DNA from: Beroe forskalii
Taxonomy: Eukaryota; Ctenophora; Nuda; Beroida; Beroidae
Assembly (NCBI GenBank): GCA_011033025.1
Contig: WFMF01000070.1
Location: 248,001-312,000, forward strand
Direction of reading: 5' to 3'
Length of the DNA stretch: 64,000 nucleotides
The notes beneath the pieces are model-generated. The model worked only from the letters and a program-made list of their open reading frames with translations, ran no database searches and had not been told where the DNA came from. A program made the position numbers and the translations under genes. Below, piece after piece: positions 35,030 through 47,000 of this stretch (its first letter is position 1; each line of letters begins with the position of its first letter).

Positions 35030-35245
35030 TCATGTTAATCGTGGGTCGGACGGGTTTGCTGATACTTCGTGTTGTGAATCATGATTTGACTGATTCACAG
35101 GGTTTCCTGAGTCCTGAGTCACCCTGCTACCATGGCAATATCGGAAACTTGAGCCATCCCAATTATTACAACTTGGTGCACTGCTTTTTCATATGCGCAG
35201 AGTTATTATGCGCGACTCGATGCCTGAGTGCGTGACACTGACAGC
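35030..35245. repeat. Dispersed repeat, copy 1
   Basis: About 200 bp (GAATCATGATTTGACTGAT, CACCCTGCTACCATGGCAAT, AACTTGAGCCATCCCAATTA) recurs at 38880-39055 in the same orientation with substitutions. No coding potential. Confidence 0.8.
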
Positions 35246-36005
35246 CAGTGAACCGCGCACGATTTCGCCGCGCATGAAAAAGCCGCGCACTTAGGAGTTG
35301 GACACATCAGCGCAGTACTTGTACTTGATGAGGTATATTATTGTTGACTGACTTGTGGAAATCAAATAATATTTCTAGATCTATTGTTTTTCGTATTTGT
35401 AAGTTCTCTCCCGTAAACTAATTTATGTTTTTCTATTTTTCAATTGCATTGAAAATTAAAAGTAAAATTAGAGCAATTATTTTTGTTGTTTCATATCATT
35501 ATCATGGACTTCCACCAAGCATTACTGCATTAGCAACCTTCAAGTTAATTAGGAACAATGGATTTTTAATAGCAATACCTTTTAATATCGTTTCATCTTA
35601 CAGCACAGTTACAATGTGAATAATTCCCTTGCCATAAATCAGAATTTGGTATCTTGATCTACGTATCACTATTAAACTTAAAGTAGAACGCATTTCTAAT
35701 TCTACTTGGCCCTATGCCCCTATATAACTATAAAGTATAAGTCCCAACTTGTTTGCTCAATTTCACACAAGGACGTTTTCGCGTTCGGGCGTTTTACTTT
35801 TAGCCTTTGAAGTTGAGGGTGCTAATATTTAATTATGATAATATGTGTAAAGTGTAAAACTATATATTCAATTATTACCTTATTTTATTCATAAAAAATT
35901 TAAAATTTGTACAAAGCGTTCTCCAGGATCCTATTTCAATTCCATTTCCTCACAGTCTGCACTGGTTCTCGTTAGACTTAGACTTTGTGTGAACTGTGAA
36001 CCTGA
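35246..36005. other. Intergenic region
   Basis: AT-rich; no gene or repeat recognised. Confidence 0.4.
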
Positions 36006-36017
36006 ACCCCTTTTTGG

Positions 36018-36243
36018 TGGCCCAGCAGGCTCACTTTCTTCACATTTTTTGTGTTTTAGGCGGAAAAACACTAAAACGTGTTTTATAGACACATAAAACA
36101 TATTGAATTTGATATAATTTTTAAGTGTTAGTATGTAAGGTTATCGAGCTCTCCGTATCGAGCGATCTGCACACATATGCGTAATTCATGAAAAACGCGT
36201 CTAAAACACAAAAACACATGTTAAAAAAGTGAGCCTGTTGGGC
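36018..36243. repeat. Inverted repeat of about 45 bp
   Basis: Left arm about 36018-36062 (GGCCCAGCAGGCTCACTTTC..., TTTTTGTGTTTTA) pairs with right arm about 36193-36243 (TAAAACACAAAAACA..., AAGTGAGCCTGTTGGGCT). It resembles a small foldback MITE. Confidence 0.7.
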
Positions 36244-37435
36244 TTCCCCTAACCAGGGGGCAACTTTTTGGCCATGAGTTTTACCGAGGGCTTAACGCGG
36301 CGCGTACGTGAAGAAGGAAAGTCAAAAGTGCCGCGCACGTTCGCACTCCTAGGCGGGATGAGGAAAATGTTCATCTTCCTAGATGCTTGCGCGTGTGCTT
36401 TGCACGTTGCTTTGCCCTAACCAGGACCCTGGTTACGCGCACGGAGTGCGCGGCGCGGCAAGCGTTTCGCGACACCCCTGGTTAGGGGAATCGTTTCGCG
36501 ACACCCCTGGTTAGGGGAACACGTTGCTCTAACCAGATCCCTAGTTTTACGCGTGCCCCGCTGCAGCTGCTTAGGCCGTTAGGGGAACTTTAAGCACGGC
36601 CGGGCCGCGCGCACATAAAATCTAGTGGCCAGCGACTAGCTTTTTGCGCGCGCGGCCTTGTTTGACGTTGACAGACCCTCTCTGCTCTCGAGAATCAGCG
36701 CCGCGCGGCTGGCGTGATCAGCGGGTCATACATCGTACGACAATTCTCCTAACCAGGGGCGTCGCGCTTGCCGCGCCGCGCACTCCGTGCGCGTAACCAG
36801 GGTCCTGGTTAAAGCAAGCTTTGACGGTTCAAATCGATCAGTCAAAACGGCCAACTGTTGGTGAGAAATAGGGCCCTGGTTTAGCGCTTGCCGCGCCGCG
36901 CACTCCGTGCGCGTAACCAGGGTCCTGGTTTAAGGCAACCCTTCCCCTATTTTGCGCGCCGTCGTTTCACTCCTCCTTATTTAGCCGTACGGCCGTGCGA
37001 AGCACGTAACCATCTGGTACGTCTCCCATGTAAACGGGAGCCTTCATTATCTATGACAATGACGTCACTCAGAAAAATATAATTAAGCGCACCTAGCGCT
37101 TTAAGCATTAGGGTTAGGGTTCTGATTAGGGTCAGGATTTGTTAGGTTCAGGGTTAGGATTAAGGTTAGGGTTTTGGTTAGGGCAATGGTTAGGTTTAGG
37201 ATACAGAAAAATTGACGTTTAGATCTGTGACGTCACTCAGAGCCGTTTATATGGGAGAGATACCTTTATATGGGAGAGATACCAACCATCTGGTGAGATG
37301 AAAGAAAGCACCATTTCCAGAATCAAGAATCTCCAACTGCCGACTTGGAGAGGCATGGAAAGTCGTAAGATCAATATAAAAAGCTTCCCCTAACCAGGGG
37401 TGTCGATGCGCGTAACCAAGGCCCTGCTTAGGGCA
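36240..37435. repeat. GC-rich CCTAACCAGGG modules
   Basis: A motif CCCCTAACCAGGGG and its complement recur at about 36246, 36415, 36473, 36508, 36747, 36799, 36915 and 37384. Between them is a CpG-rich block (GCTTGCCGCGCCGCGCACTC / CGTGCGCGTAACCAGGGTCC) present in inverse orientation at 36419-36470 and directly at about 36760-36812 and 36878-36930. The pattern suggests several nested copies of one short inverted-repeat element. Confidence 0.75.
37105..37202. repeat. Degenerate telomere-like (TTAGGG) tract
   Basis: About 95 bp of interspersed TTAGGG, TTAGGGT and TTAGGAT motifs. Animal telomeres use TTAGGG, so this may be an interstitial telomeric remnant or just a low-complexity tract. Confidence 0.6.
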
Positions 37436-37948
37436 AATAAAAAGCATAAAAACTATCAAAATTGCTTGGAGTGTGGAGTCGAATTTGTCCAATTTTGCAT
37501 CCAATTTTGATAGCTGCTGTATAATCAATTCCAGATATTTCAAAGTTTAAGTTCTATCCAAAAAAGATGTTGATAGCTGAGGACTGTCATGAAATATGGG
37601 CCAATCTGGTTTGTCCTGTTATATGTGTGATATGCCCATGCTCTTCTTGAATATAATTCTTTAAACAGTCATACTTTAGCTGTATCTTTTGAGCACTGTT
37701 TCAATGAAACATAGATATGTTGTGGACAAGAGTGTTGACGTATTCCATCAAAACAATTATTTTATTTTATTTATTTAAGTCAGAATCGTGTTCATGAAGT
37801 TGAGAAATTCGTGTATTGTACCGTATTGTATTATATTATTGCAAGTTCCAATCATAATGAAATCTTACTTAAAGACATCAATCTGCAAGACTTTCTCAAC
37901 TCTGAACTTGACCGCCAACACGATCCCTTTAGAATAGGTAATGCAATG

Positions 37949-38163
37949 TGGAGCTGAGGTTTCTCAAACATCTGGCAGTAAAGATCAGTACCAAAACAGG
38001 ACAATCATACAGTGATACTGTTGCTTTTGTACGAAGACGCCTAAGGTTTGACCTCCTGAAGACTTGTGTAATTTCACTCCGAGGTTTTAGAGGTAAACCT
38101 AACATCAACACTACAGAAATGGAATCACTAGATCTCAACATCATTCCTAAAGCAGAATATTAA
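37949..38163 (+). pseudogene. Fragment of a mobile-element-encoded protein (fossil)
   Basis: The frame contains ISTKTGQSYSDTVAF followed by VRRRLRFDLLKTCVISLRG. This resembles the C-terminal end (YS...W/FvR.rl.f.LLr..i.clRG) of a protein encoded by reverse-transcriptase-type mobile elements common in invertebrate genomes. I recognise it only by that pattern. It is short, isolated and evidently a broken remnant; the exact element family is uncertain. Confidence 0.4.
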
Positions 38164-38656
38164 TTGAAAACTAAGTTTAAGAAGAACTATTTGAGATCCC
38201 TATGTGAATCATAGTTATGCTATAGATAATTATTGTGTACCTCCTTCTCAATTGTATTGCTTTGATTGATAGAAATTGTTCAGGAAGTTTTTCACCCCTG
38301 GGGCCAGCCTTACTATGCATTCTATCTTGATATTGCCACATATTGATAAAAGTTTTGATTCTCTTGTTGCTTAAATTTTCGACTTTTTATGCTGGTTTTT
38401 CTTGTTCTTATGTTCATGCGAATCTGACCGTTTTTGGCCTTTTAATTTCTTATTGGGGTTTTTTAATGACAGAGATTGTTTTTTTGAACACTTGGGTAAT
38501 TTGTAATGATCAGGACTATAATATATTTTTATTTTACTTTTTAAACTTAAATTATATTGATGATGTGTTGTGAAATTGTGATACACTATTGGTGATGCAC
38601 CTCTAGTGCTTTCTCAGACTATATTTATATTATTTCATTCTCTTCGGAGATTTTCC

Positions 38657-39300
38657 CACAGCTGAGATCAGTAGGATCTAAGTGAGTCACACTGAGATGA
38701 GTGGTGTGCAGGCATCTTCAGTCCAGTACCTACCTCCTATCAGCTTTTGGGGTGTTAAAATTGTGAGAGGTTTTTATGAGGTAGGACCCCAGCAGTCACC
38801 CTGGGTACCAGGGTAGAGTACTGTCAAGTGTGGTGACCACCTGCCTGAATGTTACTGAAATTTTGGTCTTGGTTAGCTGATACTTTGAGCTGTGAATCAT
38901 GATTTGACTGATCAGCAGGGTGTCCTAAGTCACCCTGCTACCATGGCAATATCAGAAACTTGAGCCATCCCAATTATAACACCTCAGTGCACTGCTTTTT
39001 CATGCACGGAGTAATCATGTGCGACTCACTGCCTGACAGCCAGTGAACTGCACAAATGATCCCTTTAGAATAGGTAATGCAATGTGGAGCTGAGATCAGT
39101 AGGATCTAAATGAGTCACACTGAGATGAGTGGTGTGCAGGCATCTTCAGTCCAATATCTACCTCCTGTCAGCTTTTGTGGCGTATAAATTGTGAGAGCTT
39201 TTTATGAGGTAGGCCCCCAGCAGTCGCCCTGGGTACCAGGGTAGAGCACTGTCAAGTGTGGTGACGACCTGCCTGAATGAAACTGAAACTTAGGTCTTTG
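38657..39300. repeat. Duplicated block of about 215 bp, with dispersed repeat copy 2 between
   Basis: 38660-38875 and 39092-39300 (GAGATCAGTAGGATCTAA ... CAAGTGTGGTGACNACCTGC) are near-identical direct repeats. Between them lies copy 2 (38880-39055) of the repeat at 35030-35245. A short piece (GATCCCTTTAGAATAGGTAA) at 39057 is also shared with 37922. Confidence 0.85.
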
Positions 39301-41072
39301 GCGTTACTCCAAGGATCAAGAAATTATGCAAACACTTTATGATAATAATAATAATAATATGTTGAACTTGATTGCTTTTAGCATTGACTGAGGGAGACCC
39401 CATAGTAAAACACTAAGAATGCAAAAATGGATTCAAATCAGAACTACTTTACACCGCTGGTTTACTGCCAGTTTCGAGAATACAACATTGAAAATGATTA
39501 TATTATTTCTCGTCTTCAGAAAACTCCATTTGGTGATAAGCACCTTCCTGAGATCATGAATTAGTTAAATTAAATTTAAAAAATTGTTCAAATTGATGTA
39601 ATAAATTATCAAAAACAGTTTGAATAAAAAGGTAAAAAACAACTGTTATCAAACTCTGCTACCTTATGGAATAAAGAAAATATCTGATCATGCCTACATA
39701 ATGATATAGCATGGAAGAACAACATCTGATTAACCAGAATGTAATTAAAAACAAGCCTATAATTGAAAGTATAAATAATGGTGATCATAGCAACCACACT
39801 AAATAACTACTGTTATTAACAACAAAAACACAACCATTGAATGTCAATGGCCAAAGCCTAACAATAAAATTCATAGGTATTCAAAGTAATCAAAAACCTA
39901 TTTAATTCATACTAAAACCTGAGTATTAATAAGTTCTATAAAGATGAACAATTAAATAAAAAAAATTCACAAAAGCTGGATCCTCAGATCCAGCGCCCTT
40001 CTGCACATTGAAGAAGTAGAACAAGCAACGCCACCTGGTTTTTCTTTATTCAATCCAAATGGTCTCAATCCAAATGGTCTAATAATAATAATAATATTAA
40101 TATCAATTTTTTACAGCACTCATTCTAAAATATCCTTTCTTCCCGTATAATAAGAGGCAAATTCCATGTGCTGAGGGCAGGCATCAAGTCAATTATGAAA
40201 ACTGTTAAAAAGAGTCACCCAGTGAATAGATCCATGGGTTGTTGTGACCTTTTACATTGCACATTAATGAGGATGGCATGCAACCTGATCCAATACTACA
40301 TCGTGTTTAAGGTGTAGCAGCACAGTTTGTCAGTGTTTTTAAAACAAAACTCACTCAGGGACCAAGACCTGTTTTGAAACATTGTGAATGCTGCTGTTGG
40401 TTAAAAATAAAAGTTCAGTATAGATTTTTGCTTAGTCGTTACACAATTCAGCTATCATATAAAAGGGTGCAGGATGCATCAATGTTGATGCTAGTGCTTT
40501 CCAATTACCTGTTCAAGTTAGGTTTCATATCCAGTGGATGTTTGGCATGTGATTATTCTATTTCTATTCCTTGGTTTTTAGCAATCCCCCACTTGTAGAT
40601 ATTCAAAATAATGCTGATCTGTACTGCAAAATTAAATTGAACTGTTTTTAAGAATGATGTTTCATTTCAGTTTCATTGGTAAGCACTAAGCATTTTTAAT
40701 AGAATCTGAATTTGTTCTTGAATTTAATTCGAAAATAATTGTTACAACTAGGTAGTGACAAACTTTGAAGTGCTGTATTGAGGCTGGATAGTGTAGGCTT
40801 TTGTTTATACTATTAATTATTGCCAGATTTAATGATGCTAATACCACTTGAATTCTGTACCCCATGGCCCATAATATCTACGATTTAGGACACAAGTTCT
40901 TGAATTTCACTCACTATAGAAATTTTATCTTGAAATGCTCAAAATCTTATTGATAAATAAAAATCGATTGCAGAGTTATCTATATGTTATGTTTGTCATA
41001 TACTCATTTAAAACCCTTATCTAAGTATCTAGGCTCAGATTAGGTTGATCTAAAGTTACCTCAATTTTACAG
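39301..41072. other. Intergenic/upstream region of TEAD
   Basis: AT-rich, with short AAT-type microsatellites at about 39344 and 40081. The TEAD promoter and any 5' untranslated exon should lie here but were not identified. Confidence 0.4.
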
Positions 41073-44000
41073 GATATGGACTTCACATTCATTAATAACA
41101 GCCCAATGCTAAAGTCACAAGCTAACAGCATTCTTGCCCTTAACACCTTGAACTTTCCTACATCACATCAGGTTTGAGAATACAATGTTTTCAACAAGTG
41201 TTTAAAGGTGTTATTTGACAGGGTTTTAGCCCCTTCGATTAATCTAAGCAAAATAGCTTTAGGAAAATCTAGTACTGATTTATGATGATTATACTCTGTG
41301 ATAAAATAAAAAAAGCTAATTTTGATAAATGAACTGACATTGGGAATATTTTCAGAATTCTAATCTGTCATCAAGAAGTGTTGTAAAGTTTTATACTTAA
41401 CAACACTACTTTTACAAATTTCAAATTTGAGATTGATAATAGTTGATGTCAGTTTATTAAATTGAATTTATTCATAAAATCAGCATCTTTTAGTTTGTGC
41501 AGAGGCAATAATCATCATTTATCAGTTTGTACCCTTTGCGGCGAATAAACAGTGATAATCATTCAGTTAATAGAAATCTGGACAATTTTCAAAATATAAT
41601 GTAAACAATAAATGACATAGAAAATGTTTTCTATGTGGAGTAATGTCAATTTTTATTGATGCATTTTCCTGGATGATCCCTGATCTCATTGTACTTTCAT
41701 TTTCAGGATTTGAGCTCCTACCCTGGGCTGTTTGGATCTCAATTGCTGAATGGAGTAAATGGTTCATCAGGCATCATTAATCCTGTTCTCTCACAAAATC
41801 CAACGTTCATGTCCTCCTCACTCCCTGAGCTCTCTGGTTTGAAAGCTGAGAAAGTTGATGATGGATCTCCTGATCATAGCCTTTCGGTTTGTTCCACTTT
41901 CTATGTATCAACATAATAGGTAACTACAGAAATGCCTTTTCTTGAACCAGAGTGGTTAAATTCTAATCTGGTTTTTAAGAGTTTATTCAATAGAAGATTG
42001 GTTGGGTATAGACTCGACATCTTGATAAATAGATAATTCATTATAATATGGGAATGGGGTATGTGCAGAGAGACCACTGTAAATGGTAATAAAGTGTTCA
42101 AGTACAGTTGAAATACGTAGGAGGATTGACTCAATGATAATTGATACCATCGAGCTTAAATTCATACATTGGAGTATTAATGAATTTCCTTATTGCCACC
42201 CCACAAATACACACACACAAGAACAATGAACATGTATGCAAGACATGCATTCCCACACTAGACAATGTGGTGAGTCGGTTTCCCTCAATATAAATACTAT
42301 CCTTTGATCTGTAGAGCACCCACCTCATGCCATGAGCTCATGATATTCAGTTTAGACTCCTCCTTAGCTCAGAATACTTCATGAGATCCATACAATACTC
42401 ATCACCAGTGCTTGATATTTGCTGCTGGCAATCGATAATTCCGATAATCAGTTTACATGGAAATCCTCAGCTTAGTCCTCAATTGATGCTTGTGCAGAGC
42501 CTCTATCATTACGAGCAGATAGATATGAGCTATGATTTATATCAGATTAAGTCAATATATGTATTGGAGGCTAAGCAAGGTGCTAAAACTATTTCAACTT
42601 ATAGTGCACATATTGATGTATTGTGTAATGCTAGTCTGGTGATAATATAGGTAACATGCATTAGCATACACTAGTGTGCAAATGATAGTCTGCATGGTTA
42701 CACACTTTACTCGTCCCCCTAGCAGCATTTCGCAATTCTGGCAGATAATAATAATAATTTAGACTTTTAGTGGCACATCAACTTATTTCAATGCACAGCT
42801 GTGCCAGATGGCCAATTTCTCCTATTAAGCAATATAAAATTTTGTCTGACAGAATATGTTTATTTCTCATCTCCAGAGCTCAAATTCTTCGCATCAGCTC
42901 TTTTGGTGATATTTGTTGTAAATCACAATTATGCCATGAAAAATAACAAAAGTAAGTATTGGCTTGTCGAAACTTTCTCCTACTTCCTTAATAAGATCAC
43001 TGTACTAACATCACACGCATAATAGTGAAAGTTCCACTTCTAGTATTTCCGATTCCTTCTTCCAGCCTTGTATTCCTTCCCAATTACTAAATGTCACCTT
43101 TCTCTGATAATTCCTCCTCCTTTCAGTCGTCGACATACGAGCCCCACACTCCGCGGTGTAACAACAAATCTAACGAAGACGCGGAGGGTGTCTGGTCGCC
43201 CGACATAGAGAAAGCATTCCAGGAGGCACTCCAGGCCTACCCGCCGTGCGGGCGCAGGAAAATAATTCTCACGGACGAAGGAAAAATGTATGGTGAGTAC
43301 TCTAAGTAATATATAGATCATTAAAGGTTGTTGCGTTAGGGGTGTACCTTAGATCTCATAACATACCAGAAATTCATTCTGCCGAACACGCCGACTTATT
43401 TCTTACTTGGTGTTCCTCGCTCTTGTTTACTTGTTTTCTGTTCTGTGAGTAGAAAAGTAGAACACTTCTTTTGTTCTGTAAACCTTATTTAATTGGTTTT
43501 GCTTAGTTTCTCCTCAATATATGTCTCCTGAAATCCCGCCCTTTTTTCCGCATCAATCAAATTTTTAAAAGTACCTCTCGATTTGAATGTGCCAAACAAT
43601 GCAATATATAATATAATTCATTTTTTTCTTGCCCATGTTACGTATTTCAATATCAAGTTTAAAGAATTGAGAGCTTTTACATCCAACTCCGTTTCACAAT
43701 TGCCGTGCCCTTGCTGATTTTAAATTCTGTTCTATTTTATCAACTCTACTATACATTTCATCTCAACGGGGTTATTCACACGATAAAACTCATACTTAGA
43801 TTGTAAAATATTAATTGAATTCTCAGCAAATACTTGGTTTTGATATAATTTTGATATAAAACTGGCAATCTAATTAATAGTTTGAGTACTGAGTAATCAC
43901 TTAACTCATCATCTCTCGTAGGAAGGAACGAACTGATAGCCCGCTACATCCGTGACAAGACAGGGAAAAACCGAACTCGGAAACAAGTGAGTGCCTGGCA

Positions 44001-47000
44001 GTTTGTGGGGTATGTAGCTCTTGTGGTGTGTGCGTGAGGTTGAGAGAAACTACCTGCCATTTAATAAGTGTCAGCGTATTCACCGAAAGTATCTTACAGA
44101 TATTAACGTATGATTTAACTCTCCTGAGTTTTCTATGTGACGTCATTGGTGTTGCCCGTGTTGTTTGCGTCAGTCTATGAAAATCATTAAAACATGAAAA
44201 TATAGACACGTTGGAATTGGTTCTTTAATTCAACCGTTGTTAGAAGATGGCGTTAGAAAGCGATCATTACCATTCACACACACTGTGCTGCTGTACGAGT
44301 GCCACATATAATTGTGTAATGGAGGTCTGGGTGCCTGGAACTGAGTGTGTTGTACCCCATAAGTCCATCACACCCGTATTGTGTTGCTGCATATCAGAAA
44401 TATTATAATATAGCCTGTGTATCATTAAAGGTGATGATTATAATACCTTTCTTTGAAATTCACATTTTCACATGATGATAATAAAAGCAATAAAATGTGG
44501 AGCTATATGTTATGATAAACTATATAATATTCTGTAGGTTGAACTAACATTTTAGCATTGATAATGCTCAGATGATAATAATATAGTGATGAACATTAAA
44601 ATGTTTATGTCATGTCTAGATGGATCCTTCTAAAAAGCTTTTACTGGGAATAGTGGGTTTGCAGTGATTTCAAGAAGCTCGTTTGCAATTCTCATGATTC
44701 ATATCCTGAACATTCCTGTTATTAGGTACGTGAGCACCCACGCCCCACAGAATGTGAGGGGTTATAACGTTGTAGCACACACCCCCATTGTTGCTGGGCA
44801 TTATATCTGATGATACCTAGGAGCTTATAACCGAATACCTTAAATAAAGGTCCGATCGCGTGCAAACTACCTCGAATAACCGTAGTTTTTGGCACTGCTC
44901 TCAAAGCGAGTGCCCCCTAGACTTTTTCTAGGGGGGCTTTTGAATATTAAGGGGGTCAAAATTTACGTATGCAAATTTCCATGGCCCTATTTTGAATGAA
45001 TATACATTACGTACAAGTAAAATGTTTGAATTGAATGATCTGACTATAAAAATTTCTGACTAACTGAACCATAATTTTAGTTTCCATTTGATGTTCAAAT
45101 TTTAGAGAAAATCCAAGCCTTCCCCCTAACATTTTTCTAGAGGGGGCCTTTCGAAAACTAGGGGGCGGGGCGGGGTGTGTAGTCCCATGGTTATTAGGGA
45201 GGGTAATTATTCCCTTAATAGAAATTAAAATATCCATCACCACGTTTGTGTATCCTGTTTGCGATGAAAATATCTTTGAGACCTGTATACGAGGCTTGAA
45301 ACAGTGATGGTAGGTATAATAGTATCATGAAACGTAAATCTGAATTCAGAACCGTGCGTATTCAAACCAAGGCTTAGTGTCTTACATTTAGTCTAATAAT
45401 TATCTAATAATTATACCCCTCTAAAATTGTGGCCCCTAAATTCTCATGTAAGAATGAGAATTTTATATATTTCCCTATATCGATGATCTCATGGTTCATA
45501 TTATTATAATTTCCTACGCATATATCACTGAAGAGCCAGTGTAATATATGAACAATTTGGTTGGGTCAGCAATAGACACCTCAGTCGAGTAGCTAGGTCA
45601 GTAAGTGGCTGTCATCACACCCTCGTAATGTGTAAATAGTAGTAATATCCTTATATATTTCTTGTTATAGGAATAGCTGACAGCCGCCAGTATCAGAATC
45701 TTAGAATATTTCACTGCAGTTAAAACTAAAATACGTCAATAAATACGTCAATGAATCGTTTTCAGCCCGGATGGAAGGCTGAAGTTTTCAGATTTTTCCC
45801 CTGTGAAAAGTCGTCAGCCACTGCGATAACCTTGGGAAGATTTATCGAAATTTAAGGGTTTAATAAGGGACCCATTTTATTTACGCTTATCTGATAAATT
45901 GTGGTGCATTTGAGATCAGTTGGTCATTAATTAGCAACATTCAAATCAAATCAAAAGGTACAACATGTTAGTTAGTTATATATGATAAGCCTTAAAAGTT
46001 CACCCTAACATTAAATAACGAGATTTTCGAAGACCCAAATTGCGATAACATTTTACAATTTAATAAACTTGATACTTGTTTATTATCAAATACTGTACAA
46101 TAACCCCGAACAATAAAGCATAACTAAATCTATACTACCGAAAGCAATATTCTCACTACCTCAACTCCAAAATCAGTGATGAGGGATCAGTAAGTACTCG
46201 GTTTGTTTGTAGAATCTTAGGCCAATATAAAAACTCAGCATCTAATAGAAGGGATAGGTTGAGATCTATTCACAAAATAAGAGACTGCATAGGTGCCTGA
46301 TCAGAGGTTTCTGCTAGAGGGAACAAGTCGCCAGTGTACCTGACATAGGGGTACCAGTGTACCTGCTACTGGGGTACCAGTGTACCTGCTACTGGGGTCA
46401 GGGGCGTAGCCAGGGGGGAGGCGACACAGGCGGTCGCCTCCCCCTTTTCAGATGAGTAGAAAAAATAACTAATTTTGCCCAATTTTATAAATCTGCTTTT
46501 CAACGCAGAAAATATATTTCATTTAAATTTAATCAACTACTAGGTTTTCAATTTAGTTCATCCAATGATGAGTAAAGTTTGTTTAAATACCAGTGAGAGC
46601 TGCTACTGTGGGTAAAACAGTTCCGTTCCTTACATTTCTCTGGGGCGAAACTAGTATTGTAAAATCATATCACTGCTCGGTAGGTTAAATATTTCGGTTC
46701 CAACTTAAAAGAGGTTGAGGTGTAACTCGTTCTGTTGTTCAGCTAAATCATAATATTATGACGATCTATCAATGTGATTTGATTCCATTTAAAGATTGAA
46801 ACATCACATTTTATTAGCTGGGATTATTAGTAAACATAGATGGTAAATTTGCGACTTAATCCGGTGAAATGCCCATCACCCATATAATATCTCATTCGCA
46901 GTCTAATCAGTTCAAGATGCTTTTTTCGGCTATTTATTCGGTTATCAATTGGTTTAATATTATAAATTGGAAAAATTTTTCAACATTCACAAGCTATTAT

